NCBI GenBank assembly: GCA_051955535.1
Contig: JBQCGP010000024.1
Location: 35,257 to 99,256 of the forward strand
Source: 13-2-20CM-68-14 sp051955535
GTDB lineage: Bacteria > Actinomycetota > Thermoleophilia > Gaiellales > Gaiellaceae
Direction of reading: 5' to 3'
DNA length: 64,000 nt
Part shown: one piece after another, positions 16,491 to 24,270 of the stretch
Layout: each line of letters starts with the position of its first letter
How positions within the stretch are numbered: position 1 is the stretch's first letter
Position numbers and translations under genes: made by a program
Notes under the pieces: generated by a model
Databases searched by the model: none
The model's input: only the letters and a program-made list of their open reading frames with translations
What the model was told of the DNA's origin: nothing

Positions 16491-17080
16491 TGTCCGAGCT
16501 CGTGCTGACGCTCTATGACGCGGCCCGCTGTCCCTACTGCACCCGCGTCAGGATCGTGCTCGCCGAGAAGGGGATCGGCTACGAGCCGCAGGAGATCGAC
16601 CTCTCCGACCGGCCTGCCTGGCTGTACGCGAAGAACCCGAGCGGCCGGGTGCCGGTGCTGGAAGAGGACGGTGGCTTCCTCCTGCCCGAGTCGGTCGTGA
16701 TCATGGAGTACCTGGAGGAGCGGTACCCGGAGCCGGCCCTGTGGCCGGCCGACCCGGCCGACCGCGCGCTCGGGCGGCTCTGGCTCGACCGGTTCGACGC
16801 CCGTCTCGGACACGAGTACTACGCGTTGCGCCGCGGCGAGCCCTCGCGACTCGACGAACGGCTCCGCGACCTCGACGAGGCGCTCGAAGCGCAACCGTTC
16901 CTGAGCGGGCCTCAGTACGGGCTCGCCGACGCCGGCTACATCCCGTGGATCCTGCGGGCGCGCGCGAACCTCGGCGTCGAACTCGAGCCCTATACCGCGC
17001 TCTCGGACTGGCTCGAGCGCCTGATGGAGCGCCCCGCGGTCGCGGCCGAGCTCGAGCTGACCGCAGCACTCGGCCGATGA
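16490..17080 (+). CDS. Glutathione S-transferase-family protein
   Basis: A 196-residue GST-fold protein. The thioredoxin-like N-terminal domain carries CPYC (LYDAARCPYCTRVRIVLAEKG), with NPSGRVPVLEEDGG and LPESVVIMEYLEERYPEP as the thiol-binding loop. The helical C-terminal domain follows. Such CPYC proteins can act like glutaredoxins. As Actinomycetota often lack glutathione, the thiol partner is uncertain. A role as maleylacetoacetate isomerase for the upstream homogentisate genes is conceivable but unsupported by a specific motif. GTG 16490 overlaps the preceding TAG. Confidence 0.88.
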   Translation: MSELVLTLYDAARCPYCTRVRIVLAEKGIGYEPQEIDLSDRPAWLYAKNPSGRVPVLEEDGGFLLPESVVIMEYLEERYPEPALWPADPADRALGRLWLDRFDARLGHEYYALRRGEPSRLDERLRDLDEALEAQPFLSGPQYGLADAGYIPWILRARANLGVELEPYTALSDWLERLMERPAVAAELELTAALGR

Positions 17081-17763
17081 ACGTCATGCTCCTGCACGCT
17101 TTTCCGCTCGACGAGCGGATGTGGGAGCCGCAACTCGAGACCCTCCGTGACTACGAGGTCGTCACCCCGCGGCTCTACGGCCGCGGCGCCTCGCTCGACG
17201 AGTGGGCGGCGTCGCTGCTCGAGGAGACCGACGGTGAGCTCGCCCTCGTCGGGGCGTCTCTCGGCGGCTATGTGGCCCTCGCGATCACGAACCGCGCCCC
17301 GGAGCGCGTCCGGGCACTGGCGCTCATAGGCGCCCGCGCCGACGCGGACTCGCCGGAGCGGCAGGCGGCGCGGGCCGACACGATCTCCCTGATCGAAGCG
17401 GGTGGCGCCGCGGCGCTCTGGGAGAACCAGCGGCCCAAGCTGCTGCTCGACGCCGCCTCGGACGACGCCGTGTCCCGCGCTCGGGAGCTCGTGCTCGCGC
17501 GCGGGACCGACGAGCTGACCGGGGCTGTCCGCGCGCTTCGCGATCGGGCCGACAGCTCTGCGACGTTCGAGTCCTTCGACCGCCCGAGCCTGGTCGCGGT
17601 CGGCGAAGGAGATCAGTTCTTCCCGCCGGACGAGGCGGAGGCCCTCGCGGGCCGAGCGAGGCACGGGCGCCTCCGCATCTTCGCCGGCGCGCGGCACCTG
17701 CCGAGCCTCGAGCAGCCCGACGAGTTCAACGCCGAGCTGGCGGGCTTCCTCTCAGATGTCTGA
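17077..17763 (+). CDS. Alpha/beta hydrolase
   Basis: A compact 228-residue alpha/beta hydrolase. The oxyanion motif is LLHAFPLDERMW, the nucleophile elbow is VGASLGGY, the acid is in VAVGEGDQFFPP and the histidine in GARHLPSLEQP. This gives a complete catalytic triad in family order. The cap domain is short. The substrate is unknown. It overlaps the GST gene by ATGA and the sulfurtransferase gene by 8 nt, which suggests coupled expression. Confidence 0.87.
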   Translation: MNVMLLHAFPLDERMWEPQLETLRDYEVVTPRLYGRGASLDEWAASLLEETDGELALVGASLGGYVALAITNRAPERVRALALIGARADADSPERQAARADTISLIEAGGAAALWENQRPKLLLDAASDDAVSRARELVLARGTDELTGAVRALRDRADSSATFESFDRPSLVAVGEGDQFFPPDEAEALAGRARHGRLRIFAGARHLPSLEQPDEFNAELAGFLSDV

Positions 17764-18544
17764 GCTCCCGCCGGTCGTCGACGCGGCATGGCTTCGCGGA
17801 CAGCTCGGCGAGCCCGACATGGTGATCGGCGACGTACGCGGCCCGAACGCGCACACTCGCGGCCACATCCCGGGCTCGCGCCCGCTCGTGCTCGGCTCGC
17901 CGCCGCCGATGAGCGATCCCGACGTGATCGAGGCGCTCGCGAAGGAGATCGGCCTGCGCTTGCGGCGGCACGGCGTCACGGGCGAAGAGCGGCTCGTGCT
18001 CTACGACCGCGGCGACGGTGTCGGCGCGATGCCCTCGGCTCAGCTCGCGGAGCTGGCGGGCCACCCGAGCGTCGCGGTGCTGCTGGGCGGGATCGCGACC
18101 TGGCCTGGGGAGCTGGAGGTCGGTCAGGTCGAGCTCGAGCCGGTCAAGGTTCAGCTCGAGCCGCGGCTCGACGCCCTGCCGACGCGCGCCGAGGTCGACC
18201 ACCGGCGGGGCGAGGAGGGGCTGACGCTCCTCGACGTCCGGACCGAGGAGGAGTTCTCGGGCCGCGGCGGCTACCCGTGCGACCCCCGCCAGGGGCATAT
18301 TCCGGGCGCGCGGCGGCTGGACGAAGCGGCGCTTTTCGACGCGCCTGGGCTGCCGAAGCCGGCCGAAGAGGTGCGCGCCGTGGTGGGAGCCCCGGACGGC
18401 GCGGAGGTGATCGCCTATTGCCACTCGGGGTCGCGCTCGGCCCGCGCGACGCTGGCGCTACGCGCTGCGGGCTACCGCGCCCGCAACTACCCCGGGTCGT
18501 GGCACGAGTGGTCGCGGCACCCGGAGCTGCCGGTCGAGCGCTGA
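17756..18544 (+). CDS. Thiosulfate/3-mercaptopyruvate sulfurtransferase (two rhodanese domains)
   Basis: A 262-residue tandem rhodanese. The C-terminal domain is active-looking, with the persulfide cysteine at C222 in AYCHSGSRSA and family motifs LLDVRTEEEFSG and GHIPGARRLDE. The N-terminal domain keeps the fold (VIGDVRGPNAHTRGHIPGS) but has no cysteine at the equivalent loop near residue 83 (LYDRGDGV), as expected for the structural domain. It transfers sulfur from thiosulfate or mercaptopyruvate to a thiol acceptor. It is the last gene of the overlapping run that starts at 13357. Confidence 0.9.
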   Translation: MSELPPVVDAAWLRGQLGEPDMVIGDVRGPNAHTRGHIPGSRPLVLGSPPPMSDPDVIEALAKEIGLRLRRHGVTGEERLVLYDRGDGVGAMPSAQLAELAGHPSVAVLLGGIATWPGELEVGQVELEPVKVQLEPRLDALPTRAEVDHRRGEEGLTLLDVRTEEEFSGRGGYPCDPRQGHIPGARRLDEAALFDAPGLPKPAEEVRAVVGAPDGAEVIAYCHSGSRSARATLALRAAGYRARNYPGSWHEWSRHPELPVER

Positions 18545-18568
18545 GAGCCGGCTCGAACGGCCACGTCC

Positions 18569-18600
18569 GGGGTCAGACCCCGGACGTGGCTCAAACGGAC
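18569..18600. repeat. Palindromic element GGGGTCAGACCCC, copy 3
   Basis: The palindrome core is 18569-18581, extended by CCACGTCC/GGACGTGG arms to a 29-bp perfect inverted repeat (18561-18589). AAACGGAC follows at 18593-18600, again 11 nt after the core. It lies between two convergent genes and could also act as a bidirectional terminator hairpin, though no T-run follows it. Confidence 0.85.
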
Positions 18601-18605
18601 CTGAG

Positions 18606-19658
18606 CTAGCGCTTCCGCGCCGGCGCGACCTTGACGACCTTCGTGATCGCGTTGCTGACGATCGCTTCCGTGCACGGGACGAGCGGGCTCGCGCAGGGCG
18701 CTACCGTCGGCGGCCGCTCGACGAAGAAGTAGGTCACCTTCTTCGGTAGTCGTCGGTTGAAGACGTACTTGCCCCTGCGGGTTCGGGCAGATCCGACTTT
18801 CGTGAACGTGATGCCGCTCTTGACCTTGACGCCGGCGAAGAGCCACAGAGAGGCGCCGCTCGGGAGGCTGCCGGCGATGTTGACGACTCCGGCGAACCGG
18901 ACGAAGCCGCGCCGCGCCCTCACCCGCTTCATCGAGATGCTGTACGGCGTCGGCACGATGCCCTGCGCCTCACGCGTCCCTGCCGCGTCCGGCGTCCCGG
19001 TTCCTGGCGTGTACGGCGTGAAGAGGGAGCGCCAGAGTTGGTTGCCCGCACTGGTCGAGTTGGTGAAGACGCCCTTGACCGAGAAGGCGGCGTCGATGAA
19101 CTTCAGACCGTTCGGCGAACGGCGCGGATCGTTTTGCGGCAGCGTCGGATCGCGGAAGCAGAGGGTCATCTTGATCGAGCTGAAGGCCGCTTCCGCTCCG
19201 GTCGTGTGCGAGACGAAGACCGGGATCGGGTTGGCCGGCTGCCCAGGCAGGGCCGCGTTGAGCGTCCAGACGGCCTCGGGCGCGACGCCCGGCGTGCAGA
19301 GGTTCGCCTGAGCCGTCCAGTTCGCCGGGCTGTCGGTCTTGACTTGGCCCGAGAGTGGCAGCACGTTCGTACTCAGGTCGAGCACCTGGACGTCCGCGAG
19401 GACGTCCCCGATGATCGTCCCCGGCGCTTGGGTCAGTCTCGCCTTGTAGCCCTTCGGGGCGTAGATGACGATCCGCGCGGTCGGGTCGTCCGCCTTCTCC
19501 TGCGCGACGATGACCGTCACCGCTCCGGCGCCCGTCGGCTTGTAGGTCGCCTGGAAGATCCCCATCGAGGGCGTGTACGAGGCCGCCGCGGCCGCCACGA
19601 CGACGAGGGCGAGCGCGGCAGCGCAAGCGAGAACTGTGAAGCGCGCAAATCTCTTCAT
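18606..19658 (-). CDS. Secreted protein of unknown function
   Basis: Not recognised. The 350-residue product begins with a clear signal peptide (MKRFARFTVLACAAALALVVVAAAAA) ending near residue 26, so it is exported. The mature part is beta-rich with few charged residues and four cysteines (LCTPG, LCFRD, PCASPLVPCTEA) that could form two disulfides. The C-terminal region (KVKSGITFTKVGSARTRRGKYVFNR) resembles Ig-like or bacterial surface beta domains. ATG 19658 follows AGGAAGGGG at a good distance, so unlike many genes here it has a normal Shine-Dalgarno sequence. It is convergent with the sulfurtransferase gene and divergent from murI. Confidence 0.75.
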   Translation of the reverse strand: MKRFARFTVLACAAALALVVVAAAAASYTPSMGIFQATYKPTGAGAVTVIVAQEKADDPTARIVIYAPKGYKARLTQAPGTIIGDVLADVQVLDLSTNVLPLSGQVKTDSPANWTAQANLCTPGVAPEAVWTLNAALPGQPANPIPVFVSHTTGAEAAFSSIKMTLCFRDPTLPQNDPRRSPNGLKFIDAAFSVKGVFTNSTSAGNQLWRSLFTPYTPGTGTPDAAGTREAQGIVPTPYSISMKRVRARRGFVRFAGVVNIAGSLPSGASLWLFAGVKVKSGITFTKVGSARTRRGKYVFNRRLPKKVTYFFVERPPTVAPCASPLVPCTEAIVSNAITKVVKVAPARKR

Positions 19659-19754
19659 GACCCCTTCCTTCGAGATGTCGCCGGCATGCTCCTGGTCAGA
19701 CGGCGGTTTGGCCGGAGAGTTGTATCGCGAAAACCGTGCCCAAGGCGAGCGCCT

Positions 19755-19760
19755 TACAAT
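19755..19760 (+). promoter_or_regulatory. -10 hexamer TACAAT, leaderless start of murI
   Basis: TACAAT ends 8 nt before ATG 19769 and there is no purine-rich ribosome-binding site between them. The transcription start should fall at or next to the A of ATG. Confidence 0.6.
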
Positions 19761-19768
19761 CAGCCGCC

Positions 19769-20587
19769 ATGGACGAGCGGCCGATCGGGGTCTTCGACTC
19801 GGGCACCGGCGGGCTGACGGTCCTGCACGAATGCCTCGTGACGATGCCGCACGAGGACTTCGTCTACCTCGGCGACCACGCGCGGCTGCCGTACGGGCCC
19901 CGACCGCTCGACGAGGTGCGCTCGTACGCCCTCGAGATCGGCCGCTACCTGGAGCGGCAGGGCGTCAAGCTCGTGCTCGTCGCCTGCAACTCGGCGACCT
20001 CCGCGGCCCTGCCGGAGCTTCAGGAGGCCCTCACCGTCCCGGTCGTCGGCGTCATCCAGCCCGAGGCGCACGCCGCCGTTCAGGCGACGCGCAACCGCAG
20101 GATCGGCCTGCTGGCGACGAAGGCGACCGTCGAGGCCGGCCGCTACGCCGAGTTCGTCGCGGCGCTTGACGCTGGCGCCGAGTTCACGGCGCTGGCCTGC
20201 CCGCGGCTCGTGCCGCTCATCGAGGGAGACGACCCCTTCGGCGCCGAGACGACGGAGGCCGTGCGCGAGTACGCCAAGCCGCTGCGCGAAGCCGGGGTCG
20301 ACACGGTCATCCTCGGCTGCACCCACTATCCGCTGATCCGTCCGGTCTTCCAGCGCGTCTTCGGGCGCGGCGTCACGCTCGTCTTCTCCGCCGAGGAGAC
20401 CGCGCGGGAGGTCGCAGAGACGCTGGCGCGCAAGGGAATCGAGAACGACGAAGGGCGCGAGGGCTCGTACCGGTTTCTGACGACGGGAGACCCCGAGGCG
20501 TTCCGTGAGCTCGGACAGCGGTTCCTGCAGCTTCCGATCGCCGAGGTCGAGCACATCGAGCTTGCAACGCTGAAGCAGGCCGCGTGA
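19769..20587 (+). CDS. murI: Glutamate racemase
   Basis: Makes D-glutamate for peptidoglycan. The 272-residue protein has the N-terminal GVFDSGTGGLTVL (D10, S11), the first catalytic cysteine C73 in VACNSATSAA and the second C184 with H186 in ILGCTHYPLI. LGDHARLPYGPR is also typical. ATG 19769 is chosen because TACAAT lies 8 nt before it. It is followed by a two-hairpin repeat and then rph in the same direction. Confidence 0.96.
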   Translation: MDERPIGVFDSGTGGLTVLHECLVTMPHEDFVYLGDHARLPYGPRPLDEVRSYALEIGRYLERQGVKLVLVACNSATSAALPELQEALTVPVVGVIQPEAHAAVQATRNRRIGLLATKATVEAGRYAEFVAALDAGAEFTALACPRLVPLIEGDDPFGAETTEAVREYAKPLREAGVDTVILGCTHYPLIRPVFQRVFGRGVTLVFSAEETAREVAETLARKGIENDEGREGSYRFLTTGDPEAFRELGQRFLQLPIAEVEHIELATLKQAA

Positions 20588-20595
20588 CCAGAGCC

Positions 20596-20650
20596 GAGGC
20601 GTCGCTTGCGATGCCGATCTGGAGGCCGTACCGGCTTTGCCGGTGCGGCC
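20596..20650 (+). repeat. Two-hairpin post-stop repeat, copy 1
   Basis: Begins 8 nt after the murI stop. Hairpin 1: GGCGTCG-CTTG-CGATGCC (20598-20615). Hairpin 2: 11-bp stem 20624-20634/20640-20650 with loop CTTTG and basal pairs GGCCG/CGGCC. Related copies are at 22098 and 46162. Confidence 0.85.
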
Positions 20651-20699
20651 GCGTTAACCCGCTGTCGCTGTGTCGTCTTAGGGCTGGAGCATCGACGAG

Positions 20700-21413
20700 A
20701 TGAGGAAGGACGGCCGGCGCCCAGACGAGCTGCGTCCGATCCAGCTCGAGCCGAGCTGGCTCGAGCAGCCGCACGGCTCGGTGCTCTACTCCCAGGGGAA
20801 GACGAAGGTCCTCTGCACCGCCTCGATCGAGGAGGGCGTCCCGCGCTGGCTGCTGGGGAAGGGACGCGGGTGGATGACCGCCGAGTACTCGCTGCTGCCT
20901 GCCTCGACGGGCGAGCGCACCCAGCGGGAAGCCTCGCGCGGCAGGCAGGGTGGGCGCACGGTCGAGATTCAGCGCCTGATCGGCCGCGCGCTGCGGGCGG
21001 TCACCGACTTCCAGGCGCTCGGCGAGCGGACGCTCTGGCTCGACTGCGATGTCCTGCAGGCGGACGGCGGCACGCGCTGCGCGGCGATCTGCGGCGCGTG
21101 GGTCGCGGCGCGGCTCGCTCTCGACCGTTTCGGGCTCTCGAAGACGCTGAGCGACTCGGTCGCGGCAGTCTCGGTCGGCGTCGTCGACGGCGAGCCCTTG
21201 CTCGATCTCGACTACTCGGAGGACTCGACGGCCGAGGTCGACATGAACGTCGTCATGACCGGCGACGGCCGGCTCGTCGAGGTGCAGGCGACCGCCGAGC
21301 AAGAGCCCTTCTCGCGCGAGCGACTGGATGAGCTGCTCGAGCTCGCGGCGCTCGGGATCGAGCGGATCGCGGCGGCGCAAGAGGAGGCAGTCGGTGCTGC
21401 CGCTCGCATCTAG
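20700..21413 (+). CDS. rph: Ribonuclease PH
   Basis: Phosphorolytic 3'-5' exoribonuclease that trims tRNA 3' ends. The 237-residue protein shows MRKDGRRPDELRPI at the start, GSVLYSQGKTKVLCTAS, GWMTAEYSLLPAST, RQGGRTVEIQRLIGRALR (arginines for RNA binding) and LDCDVLQADGGTR. The C-terminal LDYSEDSTAEVDMNVVMT holds the phosphate/metal site. ATG 20700 has GGAG about 10 nt upstream. The murI-rph-rdgB proximity is common in bacteria. The 3' end overlaps the MgtC-like gene by 20 nt. Confidence 0.96.
   Translation: MRKDGRRPDELRPIQLEPSWLEQPHGSVLYSQGKTKVLCTASIEEGVPRWLLGKGRGWMTAEYSLLPASTGERTQREASRGRQGGRTVEIQRLIGRALRAVTDFQALGERTLWLDCDVLQADGGTRCAAICGAWVAARLALDRFGLSKTLSDSVAAVSVGVVDGEPLLDLDYSEDSTAEVDMNVVMTGDGRLVEVQATAEQEPFSRERLDELLELAALGIERIAAAQEEAVGAAARI
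21381..21387 (+). promoter_or_regulatory. Ribosome-binding site GAGGAGG deciding the MgtC-like start
   Basis: GAGGAGG inside the end of rph is 6 nt before GTG 21394, which selects that codon over earlier in-frame starts. Confidence 0.7.
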
Positions 21414-22095
21414 CATCCCGTCGCTTTCCTGGGAGGAGATCCTTGGGCGCGTGGCGCTCGCGGCGGCGCTCGGCGCGGTGCTCGGTTTCGAGCGCGAGCT
21501 GCGCGAACGCGAGGCCGGCTTGCGGACGCACCTGCTCGTCTCGGTGGGCTCGGCGCTCTTCACGATCGTCTCGGCGTACGGCTTCAGGGAGTTCCTGACC
21601 TCGGGAGCGAACGTCGTGCGCGCGGACCCGACGCGGATCGCGGCGCAGATCGTGACCGGCATCGGCTTCCTCGGGGCCGGCGCGATCATCCGCCAGGGCG
21701 TTGCCGTCCGCGGGCTCACGACCGCCGCGACGCTCTGGGTGGTCGCCGCGATCGGCATGGCCGCGGGGGCGGGCTACTACTCGGCGGCAGTGATCACAAC
21801 AGGCGTCGCGCTGGTTGCGCTGTGGCCGCTGCGCACGCTGGCCTACCGCGCCGTCAGGCGTTTCCGGCGAGACACGGGCCTCCTGCTCGTCGAGCTCCCG
21901 GCCGGCCAGAGCCCCGCTTCCGTGATCGACACGGTCGAGGCGGAGTCGCGGGTCGAGACGATCGAGGTCCGGCAAGAGGGCAATCGGCGTGTCCTCGAAC
22001 TGACCCTTCACCTACCGCGGGCCGAGCTCAGCCAGAGGATCGTCGCCAAGCTTGCCGATGTCGAGAACGTGCTCGAGGTGCGTTGGGCCGACTGA
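21394..22095 (+). CDS. MgtC/SapB-family membrane protein
   Basis: A 233-residue membrane protein. The N-terminal MgtC domain has GAVLGFERELREREAGLRTHLLVSVGSALF, TRIAAQIVTGIGFLGAGAI and GVAVRGLTTAATLWVVAAIG, all hallmark stretches, in four or five helices. The cytosolic C-terminus (about 165-233) has an ACT-like beta-alpha pattern. Family members have been linked to magnesium limitation and ATP-synthase control; the role here is inferred only. GTG 21394 is chosen for its strong ribosome-binding site. Confidence 0.9.
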   Translation: MLPLASSIPSLSWEEILGRVALAAALGAVLGFERELREREAGLRTHLLVSVGSALFTIVSAYGFREFLTSGANVVRADPTRIAAQIVTGIGFLGAGAIIRQGVAVRGLTTAATLWVVAAIGMAAGAGYYSAAVITTGVALVALWPLRTLAYRAVRRFRRDTGLLLVELPAGQSPASVIDTVEAESRVETIEVRQEGNRRVLELTLHLPRAELSQRIVAKLADVENVLEVRWAD

Positions 22096-22097
22096 GC

Positions 22098-22152
22098 GAG
22101 GCGTCGCTTGCGACGCCGGCTTGGAGGACATCCCGGCTTGGCCGGGGTGTCC
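22098..22152 (+). repeat. Two-hairpin post-stop repeat, copy 2
   Basis: Starts 2 nt after the MgtC-like stop. Hairpin 1: GGCGTCG-CTTG-CGACGCC (22100-22117). Hairpin 2: 12-bp stem in 22126-22152 with basal pairs GGACA/TGTCC and apex CCCGGC-TTG-GCCGGG. Basal pairs differ from copy 1 on both sides of the stem, so pairing is kept. Confidence 0.85.
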
Positions 22153-22183
22153 GTCTAAACCCGAGCAGCAAAGCCGACTGCGG

Positions 22184-22777
22184 ATGAGCCTTCCGCCGCC
22201 CGTGAAAGCCCGGCTCGCCTCTCGCAACGAGAACAAGCTGCGTGAGCTGGGGCGGGTGCTCGCGGGCTGGGACATCAGCCTGGTCGACGCGGACAGCTAC
22301 CCGCCCGAGGAGGGCTCGACCTACTACGAGAACGGACTCGGCAAGGCCCGTTACGGGCTCGGGTTCGTCGACGACGGCTGGGTGCTTGGCGAGGACTCCG
22401 GAATCGAGGTCGACGGCCTCGGCGGCGAGCCGGGCATCCGCTCCGCGCGGTTCGGTGGCGACGATCCGGTCGGGCGGCTGCTCGACGAGCTGCGCGGCGT
22501 CGAAGGCGACGGACGCCGCGCGCGATACGTCTGCGAGCTCGTCGCGCTGTCGCCGTCGGGCGAGGAGGTGCGTGGCACGGGCGTCCTCGAGGGTCGGATC
22601 GCCGACGAGCCCGCCGGGAGCGAGGGCTTCGGCTACGACCCGATCTTCGTCCCGGCCGGTGAAGAGCAGACGGTCGCGGAGCTCGGCAACGAGTGGAAGG
22701 CCGAGAACTCGCATCGCGCCCGTGCGGCTCGCGACCTCCTGCGGGCCATGTCTCCGCGGGGCCCGTCCGGGGTCTGA
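22184..22777 (+). CDS. rdgB: Non-canonical purine NTP pyrophosphatase (RdgB/HAM1)
   Basis: House-cleaning enzyme that hydrolyses dITP and XTP to monophosphates. 197 residues with ARLASRNENKLREL (substrate loop), YYENGLGKARYG, VLGEDSGIEVDGLGGEPGIRSARFGG and the C-terminal GSEGFGYDPIF and NSHRARAARDLL, all in family order. ATG 22184 is the start. The last codons and the TGA stop lie inside a GGGGTCTGACCCC palindrome, so the final RGPSGV residues are probably repeat-derived. Confidence 0.95.
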   Translation: MSLPPPVKARLASRNENKLRELGRVLAGWDISLVDADSYPPEEGSTYYENGLGKARYGLGFVDDGWVLGEDSGIEVDGLGGEPGIRSARFGGDDPVGRLLDELRGVEGDGRRARYVCELVALSPSGEEVRGTGVLEGRIADEPAGSEGFGYDPIFVPAGEEQTVAELGNEWKAENSHRARAARDLLRAMSPRGPSGV

Positions 22778-22792
22778 CCCCGGACGCGTCAC
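22769..22792. repeat. Palindromic element GGGGTCTGACCCC, copy 4, containing the rdgB stop
   Basis: The core is 22769-22781, with CGTCC/GGACG flanking arms. The TGA in the centre (22775-22777) is the rdgB stop codon. The AAACGGAC box of the other copies is missing here. It sits between two convergent genes. Confidence 0.8.
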
Positions 22793-23625
22793 GCCAGGCC
22801 GGGAACCTCCGTCGTAGTGGCCGCCTCGCGGCGGGCGAACCGGCAAGAGTTGACCTCGGCGCCGAAGACGATCGCGTTCGCCATCACGTAGAGCCAGACG
22901 AGCAGAAGCGCCGGTGCGCCGAAGGCCCGAAGCGCGATCGAGACGTTCGACAGCCGGACGTAGATCGGCAGCACCTGGAACGAGGCCACGAGCAGGACGG
23001 CAGCGATCGCGGCGCCCGGCAGCACGTCGACGAGCTCGAGCTTCTCGTTCGTCAGCAGGTAGTAGACGGCGACGAGGAAGATGAAGATCGCGGCCAGCGA
23101 AGCTGCCACCGACAACACGTAGGCGACGATTCCGTTGCCCACGACCCCGGGCGCGTAGCGCCTCAACACGTCGAACCCGAACGAGCCGGCCAGCAGGCCG
23201 ACGAAGAGGGTCACAAGCAAGGCGATCATCATCAGCACCGCGAGCGCCTTGCCGTGCAGGAACCGCCGGTTCGGACGGCCGTAGACGATGTTCAGCGCGG
23301 ACTCGAGCGCGCTGAAGAACGACACCGACGTCCAGAGGAGCGCGATCCCGCCGATGATCCCGAGCGTCGCCGCGTGGCGCTGCACGCTGCGCACCGCGTT
23401 GACGATCGCCGACACCGACGTGCCCGGGAAGACCCGCTTCAGCTCGGTGACGAGGTAGCTCGACTCGTCCGCTCGTCCCGCCAGGCCGAGCAGCGACAAG
23501 GCGAGAAACGTCAGGGGCACGAACGAGAGCAGCGCGAAGTACGCGATCATCGCTGCGAGGTGGGGCCCGCGGTCTTCCTGGAACTTCGCCACCGGGCGGT
23601 ACACGACCCGCGGAGTATCCGGCAC
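22789..23625 (-). CDS. YihY/BrkB-family inner membrane protein
   Basis: A 278-residue membrane protein with six hydrophobic segments. The N-terminal DRGPHLAAMIAYFALLSFVPLTFL is the family signature, followed by GIALLWTSVSFFSALESALNIVYG. The central YYLLTNEKLELVDVLPGA and the last helix ALLLVWLYVMANAIVFGAEVN are also typical. It was once annotated as ribonuclease BN; the true function is unknown. It starts with GTG 23625, divergent from the roadblock-like gene 20 nt away, and is convergent with rdgB. Confidence 0.9.
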   Translation of the reverse strand: MPDTPRVVYRPVAKFQEDRGPHLAAMIAYFALLSFVPLTFLALSLLGLAGRADESSYLVTELKRVFPGTSVSAIVNAVRSVQRHAATLGIIGGIALLWTSVSFFSALESALNIVYGRPNRRFLHGKALAVLMMIALLVTLFVGLLAGSFGFDVLRRYAPGVVGNGIVAYVLSVAASLAAIFIFLVAVYYLLTNEKLELVDVLPGAAIAAVLLVASFQVLPIYVRLSNVSIALRAFGAPALLLVWLYVMANAIVFGAEVNSCRFARREAATTTEVPGLA

Positions 23626-23633
23626 GGCCGTGT

Positions 23634-23639
23634 TAGCGT
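23634..23639 (+). promoter_or_regulatory. -10-like TAGCGT before the roadblock-like gene
   Basis: TAGCGT ends 6 nt before GTG 23646 with no ribosome-binding site. It lies in the 20-nt divergent gap with the YihY gene. Confidence 0.35.
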
Positions 23640-23645
23640 GAGGGC

Positions 23646-24080
23646 GTGGACGCCGCCGCCGCGCTCGAGCGCCTTCGCGAGATCTCCTCGCAGGTCCGCG
23701 CCGCCGTCATCTTCGAGCGCGGAGGCAAGGTCGTCGGCTCGACGCTCGGCGACGAGGAGCGTGCCAAACAGGTCGCCGCGGAAGCCGAGTCGCTGCTCGA
23801 CGACGCAGAGCAACGGCGCCGCGCCGACGGCGAAGCCGAGTTCGCACAGCTCGATGTCGCCCTGCGCGACGGAAGCGTCTTCGTCGTCCGCGACGGCAAG
23901 CGCCTGATCGTGGCGACGACGGCACCGGAGCCGACCGTCGGGCTCGTCTTCTACGACCTCAAGAGCACCCTGCGGGAGCTCGAGACGAAGCCGAAAGCGG
24001 CGCCGAGGAAGCGGGCGCCGGCGAAGCGCAAGGCACCGGCCCGGACGACCCGAGCGAAGAAACCCGATGCGAAGTCGTAG
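23646..24080 (+). CDS. Small roadblock/LC7-like protein with basic Ala-Lys-Pro tail
   Basis: Function not known. Residues 1-112 look like a roadblock/LC7 or profilin-like fold: a leading helix ALERLREISSQV, strands AAVIFERGGKVVGSTLG and VALRDGSVFVVRDGKRLIVATT, and a last helix FYDLKSTLRELE. Residues 113-144 form a low-complexity tail rich in Lys, Arg, Ala and Pro, similar to nucleic-acid-binding tails of actinobacterial proteins. It overlaps the next small gene by 14 nt. Roadblock proteins often regulate small GTPases, but none is encoded nearby. Confidence 0.65.
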   Translation: MDAAAALERLREISSQVRAAVIFERGGKVVGSTLGDEERAKQVAAEAESLLDDAEQRRRADGEAEFAQLDVALRDGSVFVVRDGKRLIVATTAPEPTVGLVFYDLKSTLRELETKPKAAPRKRAPAKRKAPARTTRAKKPDAKS

Positions 24081-24270
24081 CGTCCTCACGGGCGTGCTGC
24101 TCGGCGTCGGCTCCGTCGCAGGGACGCTGGTCTTCCGCCGGCGTTTGGCCCGCCGTCAAGAGCGGGTGGACGTCTACTTCGGCGACGGCTCGATGGTGTC
24201 GCTCGCGAAGCCCGGCGAGGCCGAGCCGCTGCTGCGACGCGCCCGGCAGATCCTCGACCTTGCAGGCTGA
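24067..24270 (+). CDS. Small membrane-anchored hypothetical protein
   Basis: A 67-residue product. Residues 6-24 (VLTGVLLGVGSVAGTLVF) are hydrophobic and could be a membrane anchor, followed by a basic RRRLARRQER stretch and a short acidic/amphipathic end (YFGDGSMVSLAKPGEAEPLLRRARQIL). Not recognised. The overlap with both the roadblock-like gene (14 nt) and pyrE (11 nt) suggests that all three are translated together. Confidence 0.6.
   Translation: MRSRSVLTGVLLGVGSVAGTLVFRRRLARRQERVDVYFGDGSMVSLAKPGEAEPLLRRARQILDLAG

Noticed and set aside
16490..17080. Naming the GST-fold protein maleylacetoacetate isomerase
   Set aside because: It carries a glutaredoxin-like CPYC and lies more than 3 kb past hmgA; no isomerase-specific motif was seen.
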